From Clostridiales bacterium (GTDB lineage Bacteria; Bacillota; Clostridia; TANB77; CAG-508): a stretch of DNA of 8,999 nucleotides. Location: positions 1 to 8,999 of the forward strand of contig DOYA01000140.1 in the NCBI GenBank assembly GCA_003518755.1, read 5' to 3'. The first letter of the stretch is position 1. Each line of letters begins with the position of its first letter. Shown in pieces: positions 1-6,010 of the stretch. A program made the translations under genes and the position numbers. The notes under the pieces are model-generated. The model did not search any database and was not told the DNA's origin. It worked only from the letters and a program-made list of their open reading frames with translations.

Positions 1-113
1 TAAATAATTATAGTCCAATTAGAATTAGTTTAAATAAATATAATACAGAAGAAGAAATAGAAAGCTTTGTAAGAGTATTAAAAAATGTTATTAAAAATAT
101 GAGGAGGAAATAA
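1..113 (+). CDS. C-terminal end of a class V aminotransferase / cysteine desulfurase-like protein (partial)
   Basis: Only the last 36 codons are inside the window; the first complete codon is at 3-5 and the stop is TAA at 111-113. The translated tail contains PIRISLNKYNTEEEIESFV, followed by a helix and a basic end. This matches the usual C-terminus of NifS/SufS-type PLP enzymes, where a strand of the form R-(I/V)-S-(L/F) is followed by N/T-T-E-E-(E/D)-I and a closing helix. Cysteine desulfurases take sulfur from cysteine for Fe-S clusters and thiolated products. The active-site Lys and Cys lie upstream, so the exact subfamily cannot be told. The ribosome binding site of the next gene is inside its last codons, so the two are almost surely co-transcribed. 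A ferredoxin as neighbour fits an Fe-S or sulfur role, by inference. Confidence 0.6.
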   Translation, partial: NNYSPIRISLNKYNTEEEIESFVRVLKNVIKNMRRK

Positions 114-114
114 T

Positions 115-732
115 ATGCCAGTTTTAATGAATTTTAAAATATGTGATAACGCTGAAGCTTGTAATGCTATAAAAGTGTGTCCAACTAAAGCTTTTAGATG
201 GAATGATAGCAAAAAAACACTTGAAATTGATAAAGATAAATGTATAGAATGTGGTTTATGTGCAACATCTGAAGAAAGTTGTCAGGCAGGTGTAATTCAT
301 TTTGCAAAGACAGAGGAAGAAGTAAAAAAAATACAAGAAGAAATTGATAATGATCCTAGAACCATCAAAGATTTAATGGTAGATAGATATGGTGCTACTC
401 CAATAAACAAGCCATTTAATTGTAGTGAAGAAGAATTAAATAAGGTTTTGACAGGTACAAAGCCTATTTTAGTAGAAGTATATATTGAAGATACTATAGA
501 GTGTTTAATAAAATCTATTCCTATTAAGGAAATATTTAAATGTATTGGTAACGAAGAATTAAGATATAGAAAGGTTGAAAACACAACTGAAGAATTTTTA
601 TCTAAACACAATATAAAAGAATTACCATGTTTATTATATATTGAAAATAATGAACTAAAGTGGAAAATTGAAGGATTTTATTCAGTTGAGGAAAAAGAAA
701 AGCTTTTTGATTTAATAAAAAATAACTTTTAG
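115..732 (+). CDS. 4Fe-4S ferredoxin-like protein with C-terminal thioredoxin-like domain
   Basis: A 205-residue protein starting at ATG 115, with GGAGG at 103-107 seven bases upstream and one base after the previous stop. The N-terminal ~65 residues are ferredoxin-like. C43, C46 and C49 form CxxCxxC, and C22 is followed by Pro, as expected for the fourth ligand of a [4Fe-4S] cluster. The other half is irregular: C10 and C16 replace a CxxCxxC, and C56 is not followed by Pro. A second cluster would therefore have only three obvious Cys ligands. Residues ~100-205 alternate strands and helices; ELPCLLYIENNEL (about 168-180) resembles the cis-Pro strand region of thioredoxin folds. There is no CxxC redox pair, only a lone Cys near residue 129, so disulfide reductase activity is unlikely. 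It is probably a cytosolic electron carrier or Fe-S protein acting with the upstream PLP enzyme or the downstream flavoprotein. The ferredoxin domain is clear; the thioredoxin-like call is tentative. Confidence 0.8.
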   Translation: MPVLMNFKICDNAEACNAIKVCPTKAFRWNDSKKTLEIDKDKCIECGLCATSEESCQAGVIHFAKTEEEVKKIQEEIDNDPRTIKDLMVDRYGATPINKPFNCSEEELNKVLTGTKPILVEVYIEDTIECLIKSIPIKEIFKCIGNEELRYRKVENTTEEFLSKHNIKELPCLLYIENNELKWKIEGFYSVEEKEKLFDLIKNNF

Positions 733-787
733 AATATATTAAGTGCTCATTTATAAAAAATATTATAAGAATAAAAGGATGGATAAC

Positions 788-1330
788 ATGAAACTATTAA
801 TTAATACAAGTAGTAGAGAGAAAAATTGTTATAAGATTTTAAATGATATAAAAGAAGATGATGATTATTTAATATCATTATCAAATAAAGACATTAAACC
901 ATGTAGAGGATGTGGCAATTGTAAAAAACAGTTAGATGAATTTTGCATTATAAAAGATGAAATGCATGAAATTTATGAAAAGATGGCAAAAGCTAAAAAA
1001 ATAGTAATTGCTACACCAGTTTATTATAATTTTTTTAATGGAACATTAAAAAATATTATAGATAGAACAAGACCTCAATTTTCACATACAGAATTAATAA
1101 AGAGTAAAGAAGTATATTTAATACTAATTGGTGCAATGAGTGAGTATGAAAACAAAGATGTTATAAATATGATTAATTCATATTTTATGGGTATAGCTGG
1201 GTTTATGGAATTTAATTTTCATTTTGCAGGATATATTTCAAGTGGAGATATTGAAAAAATTGATGATATTGAAAAGAATAATATAAATTATAATGAAATA
1301 TTAAAAAGAATAAAAAATAGTATAAACTAA
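788..1330 (+). CDS. Flavodoxin-fold NAD(P)H/FMN oxidoreductase, iron-sulfur flavoprotein-like
   Basis: A 180-residue protein. The frame is open back to a GTG at 743, but ATG 788 is preferred: AAAGG at 774-778 is nine bases upstream and the flavodoxin-fold beta-strand (MKLLINTSS) begins there. Residues 1-10 correspond to the FMN phosphate-binding region. C39, C42, C45 and C53 form CxxCxxCx7C followed by I-I-K-D-E-M. This is the compact cluster motif and following segment seen in iron-sulfur flavoproteins (Isf) and related NADPH-dependent FMN reductases of anaerobes. ATPVYYNFFNGTLKNIIDR is the conserved FMN isoalloxazine-binding and dimer segment. Isf-type proteins pass electrons between ferredoxin and FMN, and in some cases reduce oxygen or peroxide. 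The ferredoxin gene 55 bases upstream is a plausible partner. No separate promoter was found, so it is probably in the same transcript. The reductase family is well supported; the presence of a bound cluster is inferred from the four Cys. Confidence 0.85.
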   Translation: MKLLINTSSREKNCYKILNDIKEDDDYLISLSNKDIKPCRGCGNCKKQLDEFCIIKDEMHEIYEKMAKAKKIVIATPVYYNFFNGTLKNIIDRTRPQFSHTELIKSKEVYLILIGAMSEYENKDVINMINSYFMGIAGFMEFNFHFAGYISSGDIEKIDDIEKNNINYNEILKRIKNSIN

Positions 1331-1405
1331 ATTATTAAAATAAATAATATTGTTTGTAGGTTAAAATAATTGTCAAAAACAAAGAAATTGGAGGAAATAT
1401 ATATT

Positions 1406-1852
1406 ATGCAAAAATTAATTGATTCATTAACAGAAAATAAAAAAGTAAATATAAAAGGAAAGGATTATTATGTAAAAAGTAAGGTATTATATACTATAGA
1501 AGAAGATAAAAGTGTTTACTATTTTAAATATGAGCTAAGTGAAAATTTAAACATGATAATTATACCTGATGATGATTTATTATATATAGGAAAAGTTGTG
1601 AATGATTTGGATTGGAAAAGAATTTCAGAAAATGAAATACAATATAATGGAGAAATTTACCATAAAACAGGAGGTGGACATCAAATTATCTCAAAAATAG
1701 AATTTGGAAATGAAGAAGAGGTAGAAGGAAAATGCATATTTGAAGATTATGAATGTTTAAATCATATCATAAGTATAGGTGTTTTAACAGAAAAGAATAT
1801 AAGAGCAGATTTGTATGCTGAAATAATTCAAAAAGAAGACATCATTTTTTAA
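1406..1852 (+). CDS. Uncharacterised 148-residue cytosolic protein
   Basis: The frame is open from a TTG at 1370, but ATG 1406 is chosen because GGAGG at 1390-1394 sits 11 bases before it and nothing resembling a ribosome binding site precedes the TTG. The product has no signal peptide, membrane segment or metal motif. It looks beta-rich: G-K-D-Y-Y-V, a Y-Y-F-K-Y-E-L strand, I-I-I-P-D-D-D-L-L-Y-I-G, then an acidic C-terminal half with E-G-K-C-I-F-E-D-Y-E-C. The short strands around a G-x-x-Y-x-V element weakly recall small domains of the DUF4178 kind, but this is an impression and not a match. It is the last gene before the terminator at 1905-1936 and probably belongs to the same block as the ferredoxin and flavoprotein genes. 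No function is proposed. Confidence 0.75.
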   Translation: MQKLIDSLTENKKVNIKGKDYYVKSKVLYTIEEDKSVYYFKYELSENLNMIIIPDDDLLYIGKVVNDLDWKRISENEIQYNGEIYHKTGGGHQIISKIEFGNEEEVEGKCIFEDYECLNHIISIGVLTEKNIRADLYAEIIQKEDIIF

Positions 1853-1904
1853 GATATTTATAAATGAAATAATACATAGTTTAAAGCATTTTTTAAGTAA
1901 GAGT

Positions 1905-1936
1905 AATAAAAACCAATGGAAGCATTGGTTTTTATT
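1905..1936 (+). terminator. Intrinsic terminator after the 1406-1852 gene
   Basis: A perfect 14-bp inverted repeat: the 5' arm at 1905-1918 pairs with 1923-1936 around a GAAG loop at 1919-1922. The core is ACCAATG/CATTGGT, flanked by an A-run on the left and a T-rich run on the right extending to 1938. Because the flanks are A-rich on one side and T-rich on the other, it could work in both directions. It separates the redox block from the HTH-HAD operon. Confidence 0.88.
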
Positions 1937-1956
1937 TTGATACAAGAGAAGTTTCT

Positions 1957-1975
1957 TATATCAAAATTCGATATA
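1957..1975. promoter_or_regulatory. Candidate operator: inverted repeat upstream of the HTH-HAD promoter
   Basis: TATATC at 1957-1962 and GATATA at 1970-1975 form a 6-bp palindrome with a 7-base spacer, 24 bases upstream of the -35 box at 2000. The half-site GATATAA recurs at 2021-2027, over the -10 box. Small HTH regulators often bind such sites in their own promoters, so autoregulation by the 2052-3095 product is possible. In DNA this AT-rich, a 6-bp palindrome is weak evidence. Confidence 0.3.
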
Positions 1976-1999
1976 AATATATTAAGATTAATTATAATA

Positions 2000-2028
2000 T
2001 TGACGCAAATAATGTTATGTGATATAAT
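2000..2028 (+). promoter_or_regulatory. Sigma-A promoter with extended -10, for the HTH-HAD / dikinase operon
   Basis: TTGACG at 2000-2005 and a perfect TATAAT at 2023-2028 are separated by 17 bases, with TG at 2020-2021 giving an extended -10. Transcription should start near 2035, leaving a leader of about 17 bases with AAGGAG at 2039-2044 before ATG 2052. It is the best promoter in the window by match to consensus. It should therefore be strong unless repressed, which fits a regulator gene in first position. Confidence 0.85.
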
Positions 2029-2051
2029 CTGTTTTGAAAAGGAGTAATAAA

Positions 2052-3095
2052 ATGGCTATTATATGTAATTTAAAAGAAATATTAAACAAAAGAGGAATTA
2101 CAATAGCAGAATTAGCTAAAATAGTTGGAATTACACAAGCAAATATGTCGAATATTGTAAATAGAAAAACTGCATCTATAGGTTATAATACATTAGGTAA
2201 AATATGTGAATATTTAAATTTACAACCAGGAGATATATTTGAATATAAAATAGTAAAGAAGAGAAGAGTTATACCATTATTCTTAGACTATACAGGTACA
2301 ACTGATAATTTACTAAAACAAGGAAGTGAAAATGTTAAAGATTTTTTTAGTGCAATAAAAGAATTGGAAGTAAGATCAAATTGTAATGTCCAGATTACAA
2401 TGGTTACAGGTTCCTCTTTAGAATCAGCTAAACATAAATATAAACTCCTTAAAGCTTTAGCTGAAAATGATGGATTACCAAATTTGTTTAGTGGAGTTGT
2501 AGCAGAGTATTGTGGATATTGGATAAAAGAAGATGAAATTACTCAATTTTATTCTTTAGACCCTCGAATAGCTGCAAAGAGAGAAGAAATAGAAGAAATT
2601 ATTAAAGATAATGCTGGAAAGTTTGATTATACTGTATCAACTATTTATAATATATCTTTTGATAATATTTCAAGAGCAAATTTAGATGATGTTTGTGAAA
2701 AAATAGAAAAAGCAATAGATTGTAATGAAATTGGAATAGTTTTAAATTATGATAAATATGGACAAGAAATTGATATAAAACATAAAAAACATACAAAATC
2801 AGAAGCAGTTTTTATTATATTAAAAAAGCTTATGGAAAAATATGAAATTCCACTTGTAATTATCGGAGGAGATTCTAAAATAGAAGATTTAAGTATGTAT
2901 ACAGAAAACAAAGATAGAATCCTAAATATGAATGTTCCAATTAGATTTATTGCACCAGCAAATATTAGAGAGATTGCAAGTCCAGATCCAGATATTATTA
3001 TAGGAAAATGGGAAAATGCTAAAGGTATTATTGATTGTATTGAAAAAATAATGCAGAGTGTTAAAATAAAAGGAGGAATGGAAAAGGATGAATAG
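2052..3095 (+). CDS. HTH (Cro/CI-type) regulator fused to a HAD-fold phosphatase-like domain
   Basis: A 347-residue protein. ATG 2052 is chosen over an in-frame TTG at 2034, because AAGGAG at 2039-2044 fits the ATG and the TTG lies at the predicted transcription start. Residues ~6-66 are an HTH_26/YozG-like helix-turn-helix (ITIAELAKIVGITQANMSNI, then I-C-E-Y-L-N-L-Q-P-G-D-I-F-E-Y). Residues ~72-345 carry the HAD motifs in order. Motif I is D79-Y-T-G-T83; motif II is T119 in M-V-T-G-S-S; motif III is K249 in H-T-K-S-E-A; motif IV is G-G-D274-S-K-I-E-D279. The spacing and the long cap between motifs II and III fit the HAD-IIB (Cof / sucrose-phosphatase) group. The usual second Asp of motif I (DxD) is Thr, giving DxTGT as in P-type ATPases, so turnover may be slow or absent. 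By inference it is a transcription factor that senses, or dephosphorylates, a phosphorylated metabolite made by the dikinase two genes downstream. Its stop overlaps the next gene by 8 bases. Confidence 0.85.
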   Translation: MAIICNLKEILNKRGITIAELAKIVGITQANMSNIVNRKTASIGYNTLGKICEYLNLQPGDIFEYKIVKKRRVIPLFLDYTGTTDNLLKQGSENVKDFFSAIKELEVRSNCNVQITMVTGSSLESAKHKYKLLKALAENDGLPNLFSGVVAEYCGYWIKEDEITQFYSLDPRIAAKREEIEEIIKDNAGKFDYTVSTIYNISFDNISRANLDDVCEKIEKAIDCNEIGIVLNYDKYGQEIDIKHKKHTKSEAVFIILKKLMEKYEIPLVIIGGDSKIEDLSMYTENKDRILNMNVPIRFIAPANIREIASPDPDIIIGKWENAKGIIDCIEKIMQSVKIKGGMEKDE

Positions 3096-3498
3096 TTTTT
3101 GTTTAGTATTTGAATATGATTGTAAAAAATTTATGAACTTAGATAGAATTACAGAATTTAAGAAAAATCTAAAAAAAGTTGAAGAAAAAAGTAATGAAGT
3201 AAAGTTGCTATTTTATGGAAGTGTTACAAATGAGGAGTTTTCATCGTTTATGAGTTATTTTAATTATTTAGTTGGAAAGGAAATTTGTAATATTTCTATA
3301 TCTTTTAAAACTAATGATTTAATTATAAATAAAGGAATCAACAACAAATCAGTAAAATTATCAGCTCGAAATGCTAAAGAAATAAAAAATAAAAAATTTA
3401 AAAATGTTATTGAAGATTATTACAAAAAAGATATTGAAATTAGAGTATTTCCAAATAGAAATTGGGAGAGTATTATTTTAGATTTAATTGGAGAGTAG
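3088..3498 (+). CDS. Unrecognised 136-residue protein between the HTH-HAD and dikinase genes
   Basis: ATG 3088 overlaps the end of the HTH-HAD gene by 8 bases. AGGAGG at 3071-3076 and AAAAGG at 3082-3087 both lie upstream, so translational coupling is likely. The product is Lys-rich and basic, with no signal peptide or membrane span. Its predicted pattern is alpha/beta: an opening strand (S-F-C-L-V-F-E-Y), a charged helix (~18-38), a strand (V-K-L-L-F-Y-G-S), a helix (~48-62), then strands around I-S-I-S-F-K and D-L-I-I-N-K-G. A basic stretch ~106-125 precedes a closing helix. I looked for HPr (G-L-H-A-R-P), acyl-carrier and other carrier signatures because a PEP-type enzyme is next door, and found none. 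Its fixed place between regulator and enzyme suggests a partner or substrate-carrier role, which is inference only. Confidence 0.8.
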   Translation: MNSFCLVFEYDCKKFMNLDRITEFKKNLKKVEEKSNEVKLLFYGSVTNEEFSSFMSYFNYLVGKEICNISISFKTNDLIINKGINNKSVKLSARNAKEIKNKKFKNVIEDYYKKDIEIRVFPNRNWESIILDLIGE

Positions 3499-3500
3499 AT

Positions 3501-5909
3501 ATGAATATAAAGTTTTTAAAAGATATTAATACACATGATTTGGTAGGCGGAAAAGGTTTAAATTTAGCAAAAATGTACCAAAATGGGTTTAATATACCAA
3601 ATGGATTTGTAATAACATCAGATGTTTTCATAGATTTTTTAAAACAAAACAATGTAAGAAATACAATAAATGATTTGATTAAAAATTGTAATGCTAAAAT
3701 ACAAAACGAACTAGATGAAACTTCAAAAAAAATAATTGAGATATTAGATAAATGCAAAATGTCCAAATTAATAGAAAATAAAATTATTGAAAATTTTGAA
3801 ACTTTAAATTGCAAATATGTTGCAGTAAGGTCATCAGCAACTTCAGAAGATGGAAAAGAAAATGCGTGGGCAGGTACCTTAGAATCATTTTTAAATGTAG
3901 ATAAGAATGATATTATTCAGAGTGTAAGAAAGTGTTGGTATTCAATTTTTAAATCCAGGGCTTTATTTTATAGAATAGCTAATTGTGATTATTCAGATAT
4001 AGCTGTTGCAGTCGTAGTACAAAAAATGGTACAAAGTGACATTTCAGGAGTTGCTTTTTCTATTAATCCAACAAATGATGATAATAACGAAATTGTAATA
4101 GAGGCAGTTTTTGGTTTGGGGGAAGCAATTGTATCGGGAAAAGTAACTCCTGATATGTATATTCTTAATAAAAACAATAATAAAATCAAAGATAAAATAA
4201 TAAAACAGCAAAAAAGTAAATTAGTTAAGGAATGCAATAAAAATAAATGGATTCTGGTTAAGAATGAAAAAAAACAAAAACTAAGTGATAATAAAATTAT
4301 AGAATTATCTAATACAATAAAAAAAATAGAAGAATTTTATGGGTTTCCTGTTGATGTGGAATGGGGAATTCAAGATAATAAAATTTATATATTGCAATCT
4401 AGACCTGTTACAAAAAGAATAGATAATAGTATATTAAATACAATAATAAAAAAAGGTGATTGGCAGTTCTATGTTGCAAGAAAATACAATTGGTTTGTAA
4501 ACAATACCGAAATATATGCCAGTCAGAAAGAATATCAAGAAAAATTTTTAGGATTTGAACTATCAACTCAAAATTATTTATGTATAAATGGCGATGAATA
4601 TTCCTTAGATTCCGATTTTCACATTTTTTGCGATAAATTAGATATTTATTTTGAAAATGACATAAATTTTTTTGAAAATTTTGCAAAAATTGAGTTCGAG
4701 TTAGTTGAAAAAATCAAAAAATATTTAAAATATATAAAAAATAAAAATTTTGAATATTTAAATACAAAAGAAATATCAAAAGAATTTGAAAATTTTAATG
4801 AAATATATATAAATAGTTGTATACCAGGTATGACAAGGCCAGATGATTATTTAATATATAAGCTAAAAGAAGAATTAAAAAATTCAAAATTTGACAAAAA
4901 TGATATTAATAATATATTTTTAAAAATATCTACATGTCCTAATTATTTTCCGCTTTTTTATAGTGAAGAGCCATTAGATTTATTGAAAATAGCACAATAT
5001 GCTAAGCAGGGAAACAGTATAAGTAAACTTATTGATGAGCATATTCAAAAATATGGTTGGATGAAAGGTCCTTTAAAATTTGAAGAGACATTTTTTATAA
5101 AAGAAGATTATTTGAAACGAATAGATAATTTATTGGATGCTAATATAGAAGATAAAATTGAAAATATCAAGAATGTTAGAGAAAGCAATGATATAGAATA
5201 TGAGAATATATTACAAAATTTTAAATTTTCAGAAAAAGAAAAAAAATTAATAAAAGCAATAAGAGATTTCATTTTTTTAAGAACATATATAACAGAATAT
5301 TCAAATTATTTATTTTTTGAGGCTAGAAATACAATCTTTAATGCAATTTCTAAAAAAGTCAACATTGCGGTATGTGATTTGATTATGCTAAATGATAAAG
5401 AAATACTAAATGTATTAAACAATAATACCATTATGAATAAAACTATTAATGATAGGAAAGAGGGATTTGCTAAAATTTGGCTTGATGGCAACATAAAAAC
5501 TTTATTTGGAAGTGAATGCTTGAATTTACAAAATGAAATTGAAAATAATTTTAAAAATATTATTGATGAAGATAGAAAATTAAATAAAGATGTGATTTCG
5601 GGAAGTATTGCAAATAAAGGAAAGGTAAGAGGAGTTGCTAGAATTTTAAAATTATATAGTGATATATATAAAGTAAATAAAGGTGATATATTAGTAGCAA
5701 CGATGACAACTCCAGATTATGTTTCTGCAATGGAAAAAGCAGCTGGTTTTATAACAGATGAAGGAGGGATTACATGTCATGCAGCAATTCTTTCAAGAGA
5801 ATTTAATGTTCCTTGTATAGTAGGTACAGTAAATGCAACTGAACAAATTAAAGATGGAGAAATAATAGAATTAGATGCGTATAAAGGAAAGGTATATAAG
5901 CTTGATTAA
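3501..5909 (+). CDS. PEP synthase/PPDK-related dikinase with rifampin phosphotransferase-like architecture
   Basis: An 802-residue protein. ATG 3501 follows the previous stop by 2 bases, with GGAGAG at 3490-3495 inside that gene's end. Residues ~1-305 are the PPDK_N ATP-grasp domain: VGGKGLNLAKM (15-25, Lys18), V-A-V-R110-S-S-A-T-S-E-D, FGLGEAIVSGKVTPD, and V-D-V-E287-W-G-I with I-L-Q299-S-R301-P. Residues ~701-802 are the swivelling phosphohistidine domain, with G-G-I-T-C-H760-A-A-I-L-S-R-E. The protein ends there, so the C-terminal PEP/pyruvate TIM barrel of PpsA and PPDK is absent. This order (ATP-grasp, variable middle, His domain) is that of rifampin phosphotransferase, which converts ATP, substrate and water into AMP, phosphate and phospho-substrate. 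The middle ~310-700 is divergent and should bind the acceptor; H514-I-Q-K-Y-G-W520 stands out in it. Phosphoryl transfer via His760 is well supported. The acceptor is unknown, and rifampin is not implied by the context. Confidence 0.9.
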   Translation: MNIKFLKDINTHDLVGGKGLNLAKMYQNGFNIPNGFVITSDVFIDFLKQNNVRNTINDLIKNCNAKIQNELDETSKKIIEILDKCKMSKLIENKIIENFETLNCKYVAVRSSATSEDGKENAWAGTLESFLNVDKNDIIQSVRKCWYSIFKSRALFYRIANCDYSDIAVAVVVQKMVQSDISGVAFSINPTNDDNNEIVIEAVFGLGEAIVSGKVTPDMYILNKNNNKIKDKIIKQQKSKLVKECNKNKWILVKNEKKQKLSDNKIIELSNTIKKIEEFYGFPVDVEWGIQDNKIYILQSRPVTKRIDNSILNTIIKKGDWQFYVARKYNWFVNNTEIYASQKEYQEKFLGFELSTQNYLCINGDEYSLDSDFHIFCDKLDIYFENDINFFENFAKIEFELVEKIKKYLKYIKNKNFEYLNTKEISKEFENFNEIYINSCIPGMTRPDDYLIYKLKEELKNSKFDKNDINNIFLKISTCPNYFPLFYSEEPLDLLKIAQYAKQGNSISKLIDEHIQKYGWMKGPLKFEETFFIKEDYLKRIDNLLDANIEDKIENIKNVRESNDIEYENILQNFKFSEKEKKLIKAIRDFIFLRTYITEYSNYLFFEARNTIFNAISKKVNIAVCDLIMLNDKEILNVLNNNTIMNKTINDRKEGFAKIWLDGNIKTLFGSECLNLQNEIENNFKNIIDEDRKLNKDVISGSIANKGKVRGVARILKLYSDIYKVNKGDILVATMTTPDYVSAMEKAAGFITDEGGITCHAAILSREFNVPCIVGTVNATEQIKDGEIIELDAYKGKVYKLD

Positions 5910-5923
5910 TATATACAGTCATC

Positions 5924-5952
5924 TTGACAAATATTCTAGAACTATATATTAT
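5924..5952 (+). promoter_or_regulatory. Sigma-A promoter upstream of the DHH fragment and yigZ
   Basis: A perfect TTGACA at 5924-5929 and TATTAT at 5947-5952 have 17-base spacing. Transcription should begin near 5959, giving a leader of about 50 bases before ATG 6011. No intrinsic terminator was found between the dikinase stop at 5909 and this promoter, so read-through from the dikinase operon is possible. A TATAAT at 5958-5963 is 28 bases from the same -35 box and is not favoured. Confidence 0.7.
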
Positions 5953-6010
5953 TGTTATATAATTTCATTAAATAAAGATGAAAAATATCTTATAAAAGGA
6001 ATGTAAAAAT

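Noticed and set aside
297..611. Open frame of 104 codons on the minus strand opposite the ferredoxin gene
   Set aside because: It lies wholly antisense to a well-supported gene, has no good ribosome binding site and its product has no recognisable features. It is a by-product of low GC content. The same holds for minus-strand frames inside the dikinase gene (3473-3814, 3989-4237, 4408-4686, 5306-5494) and the secD gene (8559-8744, 8701-8961).
743..787. Upstream GTG start for the flavoprotein
   Set aside because: It would add 15 basic residues before the flavodoxin beta-strand, and the ribosome binding site at 774-778 fits ATG 788.
2034..2051. Upstream TTG start for the HTH-HAD gene
   Set aside because: The TTG sits at the predicted transcription start and the AAGGAG lies downstream of it, correctly spaced for ATG 2052.
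3088..3498. HPr-like phosphocarrier for the 136-residue protein
   Set aside because: There is no G-L-H-A-R-P-type active-site segment or regulatory Ser region; only the neighbourhood suggested it.
3501..5909. Calling the dikinase PEP synthase (ppsA) or PPDK (ppdK)
   Set aside because: The C-terminal PEP/pyruvate-binding barrel that both enzymes need is missing, as the protein ends just after the phosphohistidine domain.
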